In this document: positions 41,985-53,595 of the stretch, one piece after another
Numbering within the stretch: position 1 is the first letter of the stretch
Layout: the number at the start of each line of letters is the position of its first letter
DNA from: Clonostachys chloroleuca
Taxonomy: Eukaryota; Ascomycota; Sordariomycetes; Hypocreales; Bionectriaceae
Direction of reading: 5' to 3'
Assembly: GCA_037952775.1 (NCBI GenBank)
Contig: JBANAY010000004.1
Span: 4,092,001 to 4,156,000 of the forward strand
DNA: 64,000 bases
Position numbers and translations under genes: made by a program
Notes under the pieces: model-generated
Told to the model about the DNA's origin: nothing
What the model saw: the letters and a program-made list of their open reading frames with translations, nothing else
Databases searched by the model: none

Positions 41985-44019
41985 CGCTGCAAGGGCGCGC
42001 CGTGGGCAGGTGGGCGTGCGTTGCTGGGTTCGTTTGGGAGGAGACTCTATCGCTCCTGTTCCAGGGCGCGTGCGACTTTGGGCAGCGAGGCAAAGCTGCA
42101 AGGAATTGAATGGCTCGGGTGCAAATCGATCACTGGACACCGGCCAGCCAAACGACCTCAAGGCGGTGGTGTTTGATTGGAGAGCTGCACGAGGGCAATT
42201 TGCAATGGCGGAGACGACGCTAAAGCTGCAAGCTGCAGGAAGCTTTTCACAGCTCAGGTTGCATCGGCCACTAATAGCACTCCTAGGGGCGCTCGCTCAA
42301 GGGTCCGGAACCGGGGGGATGGCTTGGAAGTTCAAGGCAGCTCTTTGCAGAAGCTCTGGCAGGAATTGAGTTTGAGAATATCTAGCGAAAGGTCTAGTCG
42401 AATTTCAGCTCCATCTTCAGCTTTACGGAGCGAAGTAACGCCGAGATGCTGCTGGGTGCAGGTGCACAGCAGGGCTCTGTGATGCGAGGAAAGTTTCAAT
42501 TACGCTCCAGCCACTCTACCCAGGCTCATCCAAGTCCTTGTAAGCCTTGCTGAAAATACCACAGCTGTAGTCTCACCTGTTGTCTGTTCTTTCTTCATCC
42601 CCAAAAAAAGCAAGAGCTGGGAATGACGTGGGAGCTCTTCGAGCGGTTCGGCGCCTACCCTACACCTGTATGTATCTTTGTGGAGAAGCTTCAATCAAGC
42701 TTTAAGCACCAAACCTGATACCACAACTTTTCACGAGGGATCGCCCATCTCCATGGAGAGGAAACCCAATTCGAGAGATAACTTTCTCAAACCACATCCA
42801 AATCCTCCCTCATTCGCCGGGGTAAACAGCCAGTGGAGCCTGTTCATGGTGTGTGGGGGATTCGGAAGCGCCCCATGCTATCCATGTCTGGCTTGTTGTG
42901 GATCAGTGGGTGAGCTTCACAAGCTTCCGTCAATAGTGAGTATCAAAATGTCTTGGAGCCGTACTCGAGATCATCATGGGCTGATATTTACACAGCTCAT
43001 CCCTCCTAATGCGCGACGACTATGCACAGCATTGACCATCAAGCTCCTTGCGGAAATGAGCCGCACCGAACCGTCTGAATATCTCCGACCACATGCATAA
43101 TCGAGCGTTGGCCGTCGCCTCGACCGTAACGGCAGTGTTCAGCCAGCCATCAAACCACGCCTAAGCACGTTGGATAGCCGTCTGCCAATCACCGAGATCA
43201 GCCTCATTGACCCATGCACTCATCGCGGCTCCCCCTCTTCTTGGACCAGTAACTGCGTATCAGCGTCCGGTCCCCCCGCCCATTCAATCCAACCCTCACC
43301 CGATCTGACCCTCCAGAACGAGGAACCTTGGGTGATGTGCACATGATACGACATGCCCGTAGCAGCGCACCCCCGGGCATACCGTGTGCATTGGTATATC
43401 ATGAGCTTGGCCACAGCGTGCTCCTCCATTTCCCGGGCAGCCTGCCACCCTTGGTTTGCTCATCTGCCCGCTGCCGCCAGTCTCGCCTTGCCAGAATGTT
43501 TGCTCAAGCCCTGTGTGGATGGTGTGCGTCCGGCCTCGAGTAGGCCGCATTGATACTTGAACCAGTGATCGCCCTCCCCTTCTTTCTCTCTAATTCCCTT
43601 CTTCTTCACCTTGTCTTTCAAGTGTACTGTATCGTATCCCATGCCATCGGCTGGATCCCAGCGACATGTCTCCAAGCTGAATCATCGTCGCGCGGCCATT
43701 TACCATCTATTGCCCTGCGCCCAGCTTCCAGCTCAAGCAAGCCTCGGCTTGCAAAGTTGATTGAATCTTCCCATACCATCTCGTTCTGCCTACTTATGTT
43801 GCTTCCTATTCATCTCTCGCAAATGAAGACTGGTTCCTTACTTGTCCGCCAATCTCCCAACTGACTGTCTTACTCTCCAATTACACGTGCACCTCGCCGT
43901 CATATGACCACTACTTCGTTTGGCTGATATCCCATCTGCTTTTCGCCCACGGCCTGCCCTCTACTTGAACCGAATATCGAACTCTGTCAATTGAGTTGCG
44001 CCCGAACAACAGGTTCACC
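41985..44019. other. Long divergent intergenic region
   Basis: About 2 kb between the GatB and DUF6594 genes. Several frames of 60-140 codons occur on both strands but none has a start, splice logic or domain that convinces me. The last 450 bases are pyrimidine-rich, as expected for the leader of the gene to the right. Confidence 0.45.
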
Positions 44020-45794
44020 ATGGCTGAACCGTTCATCACGATTCGGCGTGGCTCGCAATACTCCGAAACAGGCGACAATAATGGAGCACAGTTATCCCCT
44101 ATCCCTGATGCACCTCAACACATTCCAACATCTGCCTCTTCCGACCTACACCATACTCCCGCTATCGAAGACTGCTCAGATGAAGAAGAGGGAGCCAACG
44201 TCAACCATAGACCTCGTCGGTTTGCTCCTAAAGGGCATCTGAACACACAGGGTCACGGCCGAACTCCTCGGCCGCCTGGCCCGTACTATCCGCCCGACCG
44301 CCAAAGAGCGTATTCGAATAACTTCATGCCGCCGTTCTCAAAGCCCCAAGAGAATAATACCAGATCCTCTTCAGATTCTCCACCTTCTCCTACAGCATTC
44401 ATTACCCTTACCCCCGGCAGTGGCGAGCAACCCATGCCTGAGCATTTTAATCACCAGCCTGAGCATTTCAATCATCAGCCTGAGAATATTAATCACCAGC
44501 CTGACTCTCCAGTAGAAGGAACACGACGGATAAGAGGCCACAGACAGCGGAAATCCTCCTTTATTGCGCCATCTTCTCCAGCGGGCCATAGCTACTCCTC
44601 AGTCCCAAGTAGCCTCCAAAGCGATGTCTTCTCTCAAGACCGTAGACAAAGCGAGTCACACCGCAGCTGGAGTCCTGATCAGTCGATGCCAGGGCCTTCT
44701 CCTTACCCTCAAATGAGTAAGCCCATACCGCCTGACCAAAACAACCCCGACGCATTTACAGGTGGATGGTCGTCACCTCCTGGGGCGAACAACCACATGC
44801 AGCTTGTAGGCCCTGGTCCAGGTCCCAATGGGCCCATGATTCCGGCTCAAGTGCCGCATCGGGAGCCTCAAGAGTTTCACAGAGATCCTCCTCCTATTTC
44901 GGGATACCAGCAGATCGCCATGAACATGGCTGGAGAAATGGGGCACACCCGGATATATCCAATATATCGACGTTATGCCTCGTTAAACCACCGCCTTCTC
45001 CTTCATATCCAAGACGAGCTCGCCGTACTCGAAGAGGAATTGGGGAGACTGGATTATGACGATGCCTCTGATAGAACACAGCATGACCATATACGCCCTG
45101 CTTCTCGAAGAGAGGAAGGCAAGCGCGGGATTGCCAGGGATGAGCTGATGAAAAACGTTAGCTTTAAATTAGAACAGTACCGTGAGTTTAGCTTCTCGAT
45201 TGACATAACATTGTTCCTCGTGACGGCTAACATCCGCTCATAGGTCAAACACTTGCCGCCTTCCATGAAATGCAGCAATACCCCCAACCGACAAACGAAG
45301 AAATCGATGGCTATAGGGACTTCCTCTTCCGGGATGGCCCGATTGTTGAGAGCGAGGCTAGGTTTATCCGTCACGAGAGCGATCTCGTGTGTCTCCCCTT
45401 CTTCGCGGCAGACGAGCCTGGACCTCCTCCGATGAAGGAAATATCGGGCATGCCGCCCTCGCCGATACAGTCGGATATCACTACCCACACGACGAGAAGC
45501 AAGCAAGGGAACGACCCCATGAAGCCCAGGAAGGCGGGCTCCCATCGCCCTCGCACCCTCCTCAATGCCGCCTATGTTAGCATTGCAGCTATTCTTGCCC
45601 CTATTCTCACCTTCTTTGTCATTCCAAGCTTCTTGGGTCGCATGTTGATCGTCTTTGTCGCCATTGGGGGTGTATCGGCAGTGGTGATGTCGTCAGGGTT
45701 GCTGCGTGGATCCGACCAAACTGTTGTCAGGGATTGTGTGATATGTGCGGGAGTATATGGTGGGATTATGGCTGTATTGGCTGGAATATGTTGA
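44020..45794 (+). CDS. DUF6594 membrane protein
   Basis: Exon 1 is 44020-45181 and exon 2 is 45244-45794, joined C|GT, giving 570 residues. The first 290 residues are disordered, rich in Pro, Ser, Gln and His, with a threefold 7-residue repeat (PEHFNHQ type). The DUF6594-like domain follows: YRRYASLNHRLLLHIQDELA, then VLEEELGRLDYDD, and a segment rich in charged helices. The C-terminus has three membrane segments (AAYVSIAAILAPILTFFVIP, MLIVFVAIGGVSAVVMSSGL and CAGVYGGIMAVLAGIC). The family is widespread in Pezizomycotina and of unknown function. The chosen ATG follows a good context (CACCATGG). Confidence 0.82.
44437..44499 (+). repeat. 21-base coding tandem repeat, three copies
   Basis: Three 21-base units, each close to CCTGAGCATTTTAATCACCA with a final G, encode the PEHFNHQ repeats in the disordered region of the DUF6594 protein. 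Differences are mostly at third positions. Confidence 0.85.
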
Positions 45795-46230
45795 CCTGTT
45801 CTATGTTTACACGAATGCAAACAGCTGCCTCTACTTATCGGATAAGGCTGCTACCCCAAGAAAAGGTTAGTGGTGGCACATGCAATAAACCGGCCGTCGC
45901 AAATGCTCACGTGTGTTTTCATCGTTTCTTGGTATTTGGTGAACAATTCCAAACAATCGAAGAAGAGAATCTTAAGGCAGCATTTCCTTGATCAATAACG
46001 AGAAACTTAGTTCGTTAGACAATAAAGATGTGCGATGATCGCCTGAAATATCTAGAATTTTGCCAGAAATTGCCATGTGCGAGTATTGGCTTTCTATCCT
46101 TCAATATTCAATACCAATCCTCCCGCAGCCTTGCGCACCCGGACAGGTTCATTCGGAGGCTTTTGGGATCGCAGCCCGTTCACAAGTTTGAAAATTACTT
46201 GTCAAGCAAGACCACAATATTCAGGAATTT
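45795..46230. other. Gap between convergent genes
   Basis: 3' flanks of the DUF6594 and ABM-like genes. Nothing else is recognised. Confidence 0.5.
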
Positions 46231-46953
46231 TTACTCCCTTTCCTGCTGCAGAGTCTGTAATGTGAATTCATGCAAGCCAATTGAGTTCTCCATGTCCCTG
46301 ATTGCATGAATCAGCCGACTAGCAACAATCTTATGCTCGCCTTCAGTCTCTTCACCAATCAAAACCATAAAAACTGATCCAGCTGTTCCATTATTGGCGC
46401 CGCGTACGGGATAGTCGGTCTCTAAACCCCATCCATAACTGCAACGAATAGAGTCGGAAGAACTGCCATTTCGCTCTATGAGTACCAGCTGTACTTGCTG
46501 AATTATAGCGTCTTTGTCGCCAACTGAGATATCTGAGGGGAAGTACCCAATAATAATGCGCGTTGAGGGCGACCTGAGTGCATGACTCGACGGCGTTAAA
46601 GTAACGTGTTTGGTAAACTCGCCATGAGTGCACACCTTCGGGATATCCTTCACGGCTTCCGCACCGTATCTATGCAGATGGTTAGCAACAATAAACACGG
46701 GGACTTGCTTATTGTACATTCTAGCTTACTTCTTTGCAAAGTCCTCATGCTGCAGAACCGAATCCCAGTCGAAGAAAGCCCAGACCTTTGACGGATCTTC
46801 CTTCTCAAGACCCCAGAAGACGTTTTGCGGTCCTCCCGACTGGGACAACACAATTTTCCAAACGCCAGGAAGGACAACGCCTTCGGGAGTGTTGGGATCT
46901 GTAATATGCAGCCCTGGCTTAACGCCCATGCAGCCAACTTCAGTGACTGTCAT
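46231..46953 (-). CDS. ABM/Dabb-like dimeric barrel protein
   Basis: Exon 1 is 46953-46730 and exon 2 is 46669-46231. The 60-base intron (GTAAGC, GCTAACC branch, CATAG) joins AA|A, giving 220 residues. The first half, with VVLPGVWKIVLSQSGGPQNV, WGLEKEDPSKVWAFFDWDS and HEDFAKKYG, has the pattern of antibiotic-biosynthesis-monooxygenase-like ferredoxin folds. The second half probably holds a second such module. Small fungal proteins of this type are often annotated as ABM-domain proteins without known substrates. No signal peptide. It is divergent from the AspRS gene. Confidence 0.6.
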
Positions 46954-47535
46954 ATCGCAATGGTTAGCAATGTTTTATGGTTAATACGTGTCAAGACTGG
47001 GTCATCAACCACTACTGATCGCTGCCAGAAGCGTGAGGCTTTTATAGAGGAATAGGGATCAAAGGTTTAGGCAGTACTTTCCAGCCGGCCAAGTCTGAGA
47101 TCATCATGTTGAAGGGCCCAGTTTTACCGGCCGAGTGCTATTAACGGCCGGATACGGTAGCCGGAGACTCGGGAGCCAGAAACTGTGGCTGGCTGGCTGG
47201 AACTTGAAAGTTGCACGCCACTTTGGGAGCCACTGAACCACATCTTGTTCTATTCCTTTTCCTTATGATTTCCCGCATAGTAATCTAGACAGTTTCTGCA
47301 CATTTCCTACAATACTACTGCCCATGCAGTGTCCAATTGACCATCAATTCTCCCTTCTGAACTCTTCACGTGATGTTGGCTCACGTGATTCTACGTCAAC
47401 CGGGCAGGAACGGCCCCCACATAGTTGCCAAACAAATCTGCCCACTGCCCCTCCATAACTGCCCCTCCAAGAATTGAGTGTGAGTCAAGCTCGTGTCGCC
47501 CACTTTCAGTTCTCACAACAACAGTCACCAACAAA
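46954..47535. other. Divergent promoter region, ABM-like / AspRS
   Basis: About 580 bases without coding evidence. It contains a short tandem GGCTGGCTGG word near 47190 and the paired CACGTGA sites listed separately. Confidence 0.5.
47366..47389. promoter_or_regulatory. Paired CACGTGA sites
   Basis: Two copies of TCACGTGAT lie 15 bases apart (cores at 47367-47372 and 47382-47387), about 150 bases before the AspRS start. CACGTGA is the core bound by bHLH factors such as Cbf1 and recurs upstream of translation genes in filamentous fungi. Function here is inference. Confidence 0.45.
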
Positions 47536-49461
47536 ATGGAGGAAGACAACGCTGCCGGCCCTTCCAAGAAGGCTCTCAAGAAGGCCGAGGCCAAGGCCAA
47601 GAAGGAGGCCCTCAAAGCGCAGCGTGCAGCAGAGCGTGTGGCTACGCAGGTCTCCAACATCGAGCTCGAGGATGACCCCGCCAAGGACAACTACGGAACT
47701 GTGACGAACCCGACCTTCAGCGCCGACGCCGAGGAGGTCGAACTCCGCGATTTGGACGAGTCGTACGATGGAAAGAAGGTCGTCATTCGAGCATGGCTTC
47801 AGAACAGCCGTACACAGAGCGCCAAGATGGGATTCGTCGAGCTTCGCAAGGGAGGTAACTGGACCATCCAGGGTCTTGTTCTGGCCACCATCACAGGCAC
47901 TGGCGCCGAGTCCCAGTTGCCGGCCGAGGGAACGCCCGTGATCAGCAGACGTATGGTCAAGTTCATCACCTCCATCAACCCTGAGAGTTTCATCGCTGTC
48001 GAGGCTCAAGTGAAGCGACCCCTTGAACCGGTCAAGAGCTGCCGAATCTCCACATTGGAGCTTCATATCACGAAGGCCTTTGTACTTGCGGCTGCTCCCC
48101 CTGTCCTCGGAATGACCATGGCTGCCTCCAGCCAACCAGTTGCCAACTTCAGCGACGAAGAGCCCAAGGCCGAGGAGGAGGTTAAGAAGGAGCCTGAGGC
48201 TGAGGGTGGCATTCCTGCCGCAAGCATGCTCACCCACCTTGACAACATCGCTATGCACAAGCGCGCTCCTGTCCAACAGGCTATTGCTGTATGTTACAAT
48301 CATACCCAATCACTGGCTCTTTTCCTGCAGCCAAATTTCTCGACAGTTGACTAACCAGACGCAGGATATCCGTATTGAGGTGAAGAGGCTCTTCCGCTCT
48401 TACCTCGAGGAGCGCCGGTTCAAGGAATTCGAGCCACCATGCCTGATTGGTGCAGCATCGGAGGGTGGTGCCAATGTCTTCAGACTGGCATACTTTGGCC
48501 AGGAGGCTTTCCTTGCCCAGTCTCCTCAATTCTACAAGCAGTTCGAGATTGCTGGTGGAAGAGAGCGTGTCTTCAGCATTGGACCTGTGTTCAGAGCTGA
48601 GAACTCCAACACCCCCAGACATATGACGGAGGTTAGTTTCCCTGATACGCGTTCCCTTCTCTGGGCTGTGACTCACACACTGGCTAGTTCACTGGTCTCG
48701 ATCTGGAGATGGAAATCAAGCACAGCTACACTGAAGTTATCTCAGTGCTTGAAGGTGTTCTGTTGCACATTCTTCGCGGACTTCGTGGTATGTTTCTATC
48801 TACCTTCATTTGAACAACTTTACCGTAATCCGCCTAGCGAGGGAGGACACTAATGAATCAAATAGAGCGATGTGCCGACGAAATCCAGGTTGTTCGATCC
48901 GTCTACCCCTCGGAAGATTTCCTCCTCCCCGAGCCAGGCAAGGAAGTCCGCCTGAACTTCGCCGAGGCTCAGAAGCTATTGCGCGAGGAAGGTCCTGAGG
49001 AGTTCCGCAACGTTCGTGATGACGAGGATATGTCAACTGCACAGGAGAAGGCTCTCGGCGCAGTCGTCCGTGCCAAATACAACACCGACTTCTATGTGCT
49101 CGACAAGTTCCCCGAGACTGCACGACCTTTCTACGCAAAGGTCGATGACGCCGGTACCACGGTTGGCGATAATGTCCGTGTCACGAATGCGTTCGACTTC
49201 TTCCTCCGTGGCCAGGAGGTTCTGTCTGGTGGCCAACGTATCAACGACCCCAAAGAGCTTGAGGAGCGCATCCGCGCCAAGGGTGTTGACCCAAATAGCG
49301 AAGGTATCAAGGAGTACCTCACGACGTTCCGCCAGGTTGGTGTGCCACCGCATGGTGGAGGTGGTATTGGACTCGACCGAGTGGTTGCTTGGTTCTTGGC
49401 ATTACCTAGTGTCCATCTCGCGGCGTTCTACCCACGAACTCCCAAGAGACTGCTGCCATAA
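47536..49461 (+). CDS. Cytosolic aspartyl-tRNA synthetase
   Basis: Charges tRNA(Asp) in the cytosol; class II synthetase. Exons 47536-48288, 48365-48631, 48688-48787 and 48866-49461 join in phase, giving 571 residues. An N-terminal lysine-rich helix ([19 protein letters not shown]) precedes the OB-fold anticodon domain ([13 protein letters not shown]). The catalytic core has SPQFYKQF, motif 2 [16 protein letters not shown], the AspRS-typical RPFYAK, and [15 protein letters not shown]. Motif 3, [19 protein letters not shown], is followed by [11 protein letters not shown]. The common form of the latter two in eukaryotic AspRS is GLERV and FPRDPKR, so this protein differs at a few usually fixed places. 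It may be a fungal-specific variant or a paralogue. Confidence 0.88.
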
Positions 49462-51737
49462 ATACCAAAAGAAAAGATGTTTTAGAGTGTAATGAGATGT
49501 CTGCGGACCATGTATTGGCCGATGTACGCAGCTAGATCTAGCCTACTTCAAAATTACATATGATCTCAAAGCACTTTTAGGTTTCCGACTGTTATCGTAG
49601 ATGATTTGATGAGATCCTTTTTCGTCAGTTATAACTCGGATTCACCCTTGAAAGAAACTACTTGCGGGCTAGTATGACCTGGTTATTCATTCTTACGGAA
49701 GATGTCTGTGGCTGCGATAAGAAAAGGTTCATTCTGGCAGCAGTAGAAGTCCCTTCTGAAGGTATTCTAGGGTAGGTGAGGTATGTAGGGGAATGTCTCG
49801 CGACGAAACTTGCTACAGGCGATTGTCATTAGGAAGGAGTATCTGTGCCTTCCCACATAAATTTAGAAAGATAGCATCTACTGACTCTGTAGAGAGAGGC
49901 GGGTTGAGTATGTGTTCCGGGAAGTTTCACCTCGCAAGGTGCTCCCACTCTGATCCATGATTTTGCTGTATTGCCTTGCATCGCATCCTCGCATTGTATG
50001 CCTCGCGTACCAGACTGGTTATGTTTCAGGCCAGCCTTAACTCCCTCCCAGTCGAGAAATACCGAAAGCGTTTGACAGCATCCACCTTCTCCATTCTGCA
50101 TGGGGCAGACAAGCAAGTTCGACGGGTTTGGACGTGGTACAAGTTAAATTCTGGTCTTGGTCGTGCAGGATAGCGCTGCAAACATATGTTAACTCGACTC
50201 CCAGTTAGCTTGAGTGTGACATGATCTAAAACACTTGGGAAGCTCACATCGTGGCCCGGCTAGTCGGATTTCCTGGGCGCCCAAGATGCGTGTATTATCT
50301 GGTCAAAACAACACTCGCGGGACTTGGGTGAACATATAACATTTGGCAAAGGCTGGCAAAAACGGGTATGTGTCTGCCGCCTTGGCTTGGTTGACGGATA
50401 CCAGAAGGCGCCGCCACCTGTTTCTGCGCTACTCTGGAGCTGCCGCATATTGGCTGCTGGAGAAGCGCATGTTCCAGTGATATTATGCGATTGCCGGTGC
50501 GCGAGGTGGCACATGGGCCAGGCTGTGTTTTCATTGACACGCACTTGTGCTTCTGCTTGTCACCCTGAGCACACTCTCCCACTCACTCGCCCGGCTAGCA
50601 GTGAAGGAAGGTCCTGCGGGCTGCTAACAATGGCGGTTTCTGGGGGAAGCCACCAACGTTATGCTGGCTGTTTTATCCAACGGCATGGTGGAGGGTCTGC
50701 GCCTCGATGCAGGTGTTGGGTTTCGGTGTATGTGTGCATCAAGGAGTTGAACAGTTCGCTACGGAGATTCTACGTACATTGCTCTACGGGAGTGGAAATG
50801 CGATGAAAGGGCTCTCTGTCATCCGATTTGGAAGTCTGGCCCTTTGTTTGCCGACAATATGACTTACCTCTAAAGATATCACCGAGTGTCCTCCGGGTCT
50901 CTTGTTGCTCTGCCTGGCTGTTGGCAGAGTGACAATGTGCACAAAGTAGATCTAAGTACCTCTTTGGTTGTTGGCAACTAAGATGCAGTTCAGATTTGTG
51001 CTCGAGTGACATTTCAGGGACTCATGGCGCATCTCCAGGGCCCCATATCAGGTATCATGTCGTCCGCCCTCTGCATCAGAGACACCGTGATCCTGCACGT
51101 AACATTGCCGCCTCAGACTATTGAACATATCTGCTTGTTCCTTGAGATAAAAGGAAATTAGAGGACCATTTTTCAAGTCGGCCAGCATCGGGGGGCTTGC
51201 GTTGTGCCCTGCTCATGCACCGCTCCCCCTCGTGATGGGACAGCAGCGACTTTGGAAGCGTCACCACCCAGCTTCACATATGAGCTCGTCACCTGCTGCT
51301 CACAATCGACTGACCGTCAACGGCCGTCAAGCCAATGCCTTTTCCACTGACCGGATTCCAATTTTCTCATTGGCCAGAAATTGAAATCAGGCAGCACCTT
51401 GATGTTGTTGTTGTTTTTCTGCCACTGATTGTTTCCTCACCACCTACTGATCCCGCGCCCCTCGCCAGAACCTATTTCTTGCCTTCGTTCCTCCCGCTTC
51501 TTCTCTCTCTTTTTCCCTCTTCCCTCCTCACCCACCTCCAACAATCTTTACTTTCCAACATCGCTTTTGGCACAACAAAACTAAAACATTCTTCTTCTAT
51601 TACCTTTCTGCAACATATCGCAAGTGCATCTTCATATTCGCAACAAAAGTAAAGTCAAGCCTTCTGCTTTGCCTTCTTCTCCTCCTCCTCAAGCATCTCC
51701 TTCTTGGTCGTGCATTCTTCGTCACAATCGTCACAAG
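49462..51737. other. Long intergenic region, no supported gene
   Basis: About 2.3 kb. Frames such as 50324-50806 lack domains and splice logic. From about 51470 the plus strand is a strong pyrimidine tract (TCTCTCTTTTTCCC and similar), which suggests the transcription start region of the wall-protein gene at 52217. Confidence 0.45.
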
Positions 51738-51758
51738 ATGGCGATGCAGATTCTTCTT

Positions 51759-52000
51759 CTGCCCTCCCTTTCCCCTTCTCCCCTCTTCCATCAACATATC
51801 TCTCTACTCACAACGCCGATGCTGGCCTGTGCTTCACCTCTTCCCTCTTTCCCTTCTCCCCTCCTCCATCGACATCACTCGCTACTCGCGGCGCCCAAGC
51901 TGGCTTGTGCTTCACCTCTTCACCTTCTCCCTTCTCCCGCCAATATCTCTCTCAACTCGCACCGCCCATGCTGCCTTGTGCTTCGCCTCTTCACCTTCTC
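51759..52000 (+). repeat. Imperfect 71-78-base tandem repeat in a leader
   Basis: Three copies, each with a pyrimidine-rich block (CCCTTCTCCCCTC), a CTCTCTACTCACAACGCC or CTCGCTACTCGCGGCGCC type block, and GCTGGCTTGTGCTTCACCTC or its variant. The last block starts at 51821, 51899 and 51970. The first spacing (78) is a multiple of three and the second (71) is not. An open frame of about 135 codons starting at the ATG near 51738 covers the array. Confidence 0.8.
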
Positions 52001-52032
52001 GTCCCTCGCTTGCTCGACAAGTGAGCAGCAGC

Positions 52033-52158
52033 AGCAAATGTCTGCGAGGCTTTGCCCAACTTCACCAACTGAGAGAGTTCCCCTCCTTCGACCACGACAG
52101 CAGCAAGCGTCTGCAGGGCCTTCGCCCAACTTGTCAACCTGAGAGATTCTCCTCCCTT
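52033..52158 (+). repeat. Two-copy 67-base tandem repeat in the same leader
   Basis: Copy 1 (about 52033-52090) and copy 2 (about 52100-52158) share CAGCAA, GTCTGC, GCCCAACTT, and CAACTGAGAGA or CAACCTGAGAGA, ending in a CTCC-rich stretch. It immediately precedes the start codon region of the wall-protein gene. Confidence 0.8.
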
Positions 52159-52216
52159 GGATCTTAGTAGCGACAACAAACTAATCATCCTACTACTCAA
52201 GTCAAAAACCATCACC

Positions 52217-52872
52217 ATGATGTATTCCAAGGTCATCACCGTCTTCCTCGCCCTTATGGGCTCTGTTACCCCTGGCACCACGGCCGTTGGCCCTCTTGGT
52301 AAGGAAAACCCCAATCCCAACTGCTCTCGCCTTTGTTTATCTCTAACAAAAACATCTTCCAGCTCAGGAGGTTCGCACTGAGACCAATGAGCCCCAGGTT
52401 GTCGGAACTGCTATTTCCGACGGTAAGTCTTCTCTCCCAACCTTCTCCCATCCTTTCATGACCCTTTCTAATGCCTTTCTCCATCGCAGGTCACACGGTC
52501 TACTCTGTCAACCAGTGCACGATGTTTTTTACTACTGCCTGCGACATCTCGATCTCCTACGGTCCCCCCGTCTCCACCGAGACATCCACCTCCTCTGTCG
52601 TTCTCTCTTCGACCGAGAACTACCCTATCCCTACCTCTGTGGTTGAGTCATCTGTTCCCACTGCTAGCGAGACAACTCCTCTCACCACCGCTGCCTCGAT
52701 CTCAACCTACCCAGTCTACACTGGCTCCGAGACAGGGAGCTACGCCACCGGCACCGGCACCTCCACTGCCACCGCCGAGACTGGTACTCCCACCGCGGGC
52801 GGCGCCTTTCATGGCATCTGCCAGGCCGCTCCCATCGGAGCAGCTGTCGTGGCCGCCGTTTTCCTCGTCTAG
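52217..52872 (+). CDS. Small secreted, GPI-anchor-type wall protein
   Basis: Exons 52217-52298, 52363-52422 and 52490-52872. Both introns have GTAAG donors and CAG ends and both junctions are in phase 1, giving 174 residues. The signal peptide is MMYSKVITVFLALMGSVTPG followed by TTA. The mature N-terminus has two cysteines (NQCTMFFTTACDISIS). The rest is Ser/Thr-rich and probably O-glycosylated. A C-terminal small-residue and hydrophobic tail (AAPIGAAVVAAVFLV) fits GPI attachment. A cell-wall role is inferred from this layout; no enzyme motif is seen. The leader upstream is unusually repetitive. Confidence 0.8.
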
Positions 52873-53595
52873 CCTCCGTTGCCCCCTCAAGAACCGAGCA
52901 TCAATCATCTTTGATTTGTCCTTGACACGTGGATACTTTGGACAGGAGGAAAACCATTTTTCAACTTGGAAAGAGTAGTTGTCGATGTGGACAATCACAC
53001 CTGGCTTGCTTCGAAGGACTTGAGAGGAACTATTTTGGTTTGGGGGAAGAAATCATCTTTGTGTTTTTTTTTCGTTCGCTATGCTCCAATTTTTCGGTTT
53101 GAAATGGTCAATTGAGACATATGGATCCTAATAGGAGAGATGCTTGAGGATATGAGGGAAAAGTGTTGTACTTAGCTTTTAGCACACACACACACCCAGA
53201 AATTTCAGGACCACCAGTTTTCTCATCTTTTTTTTAATTGCCTTGTGAATGACTCATTGACTGCGTCGCGCGTTTCTCGCGACAGGTGTTATTTGGCCCA
53301 AAACACATTGACTGTGGCGCGCGCTTCTCGTGACTGATGATATTGGACGCGGCAGTTTCTCGAGACATATGACATTGAACTGAACACATCGAGACACATG
53401 ACATTAGGCCCAACACAAAAGTTTGATATATTTCAAAAAGAAAGAAGAAGAAAAAATGCAACGGCGGTATCTATGGTATGTGCTAAACCACTACAAGTCG
53501 GTATGCTCCCAGTATGCTCTCAAATTGTCGACAAAACCCAACCAGCCAAGACTCCCAGGGCGCCCAAGTGAATTTGCAATGCTTCGAGGGACAGG
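52873..53595. other. Gap between convergent genes with degenerate repeats
   Basis: 3' flanks of the wall-protein and Vps41 genes. No gene is seen; the repetitive segment is listed separately. Confidence 0.5.
53247..53420. repeat. Degenerate tandem repeat of about 45 bases
   Basis: Three to four units built around GCGCGCTTCTCGTGAC or GCAGTTTCTCGAGACA, then TGACATT and GGCCCAA(A)ACACA. The similarity is clear but imperfect, so the array is old or mutated. Confidence 0.55.

Noticed and set aside
42678..43100. A plus-strand frame whose VCGGFGSAPCYPCLACC segment recalls the Cys-rich N-terminus of fungal stomatin-like proteins
   Set aside because: No SPFH domain follows, no splice sites lead to one, and the rest of the frame looks random. 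At most a tiny relic.
50324..50806. 160-codon plus-strand frame with many cysteines and histidines
   Set aside because: No signal peptide, domain or intron logic; competing frames of similar length overlap it on the other strand.
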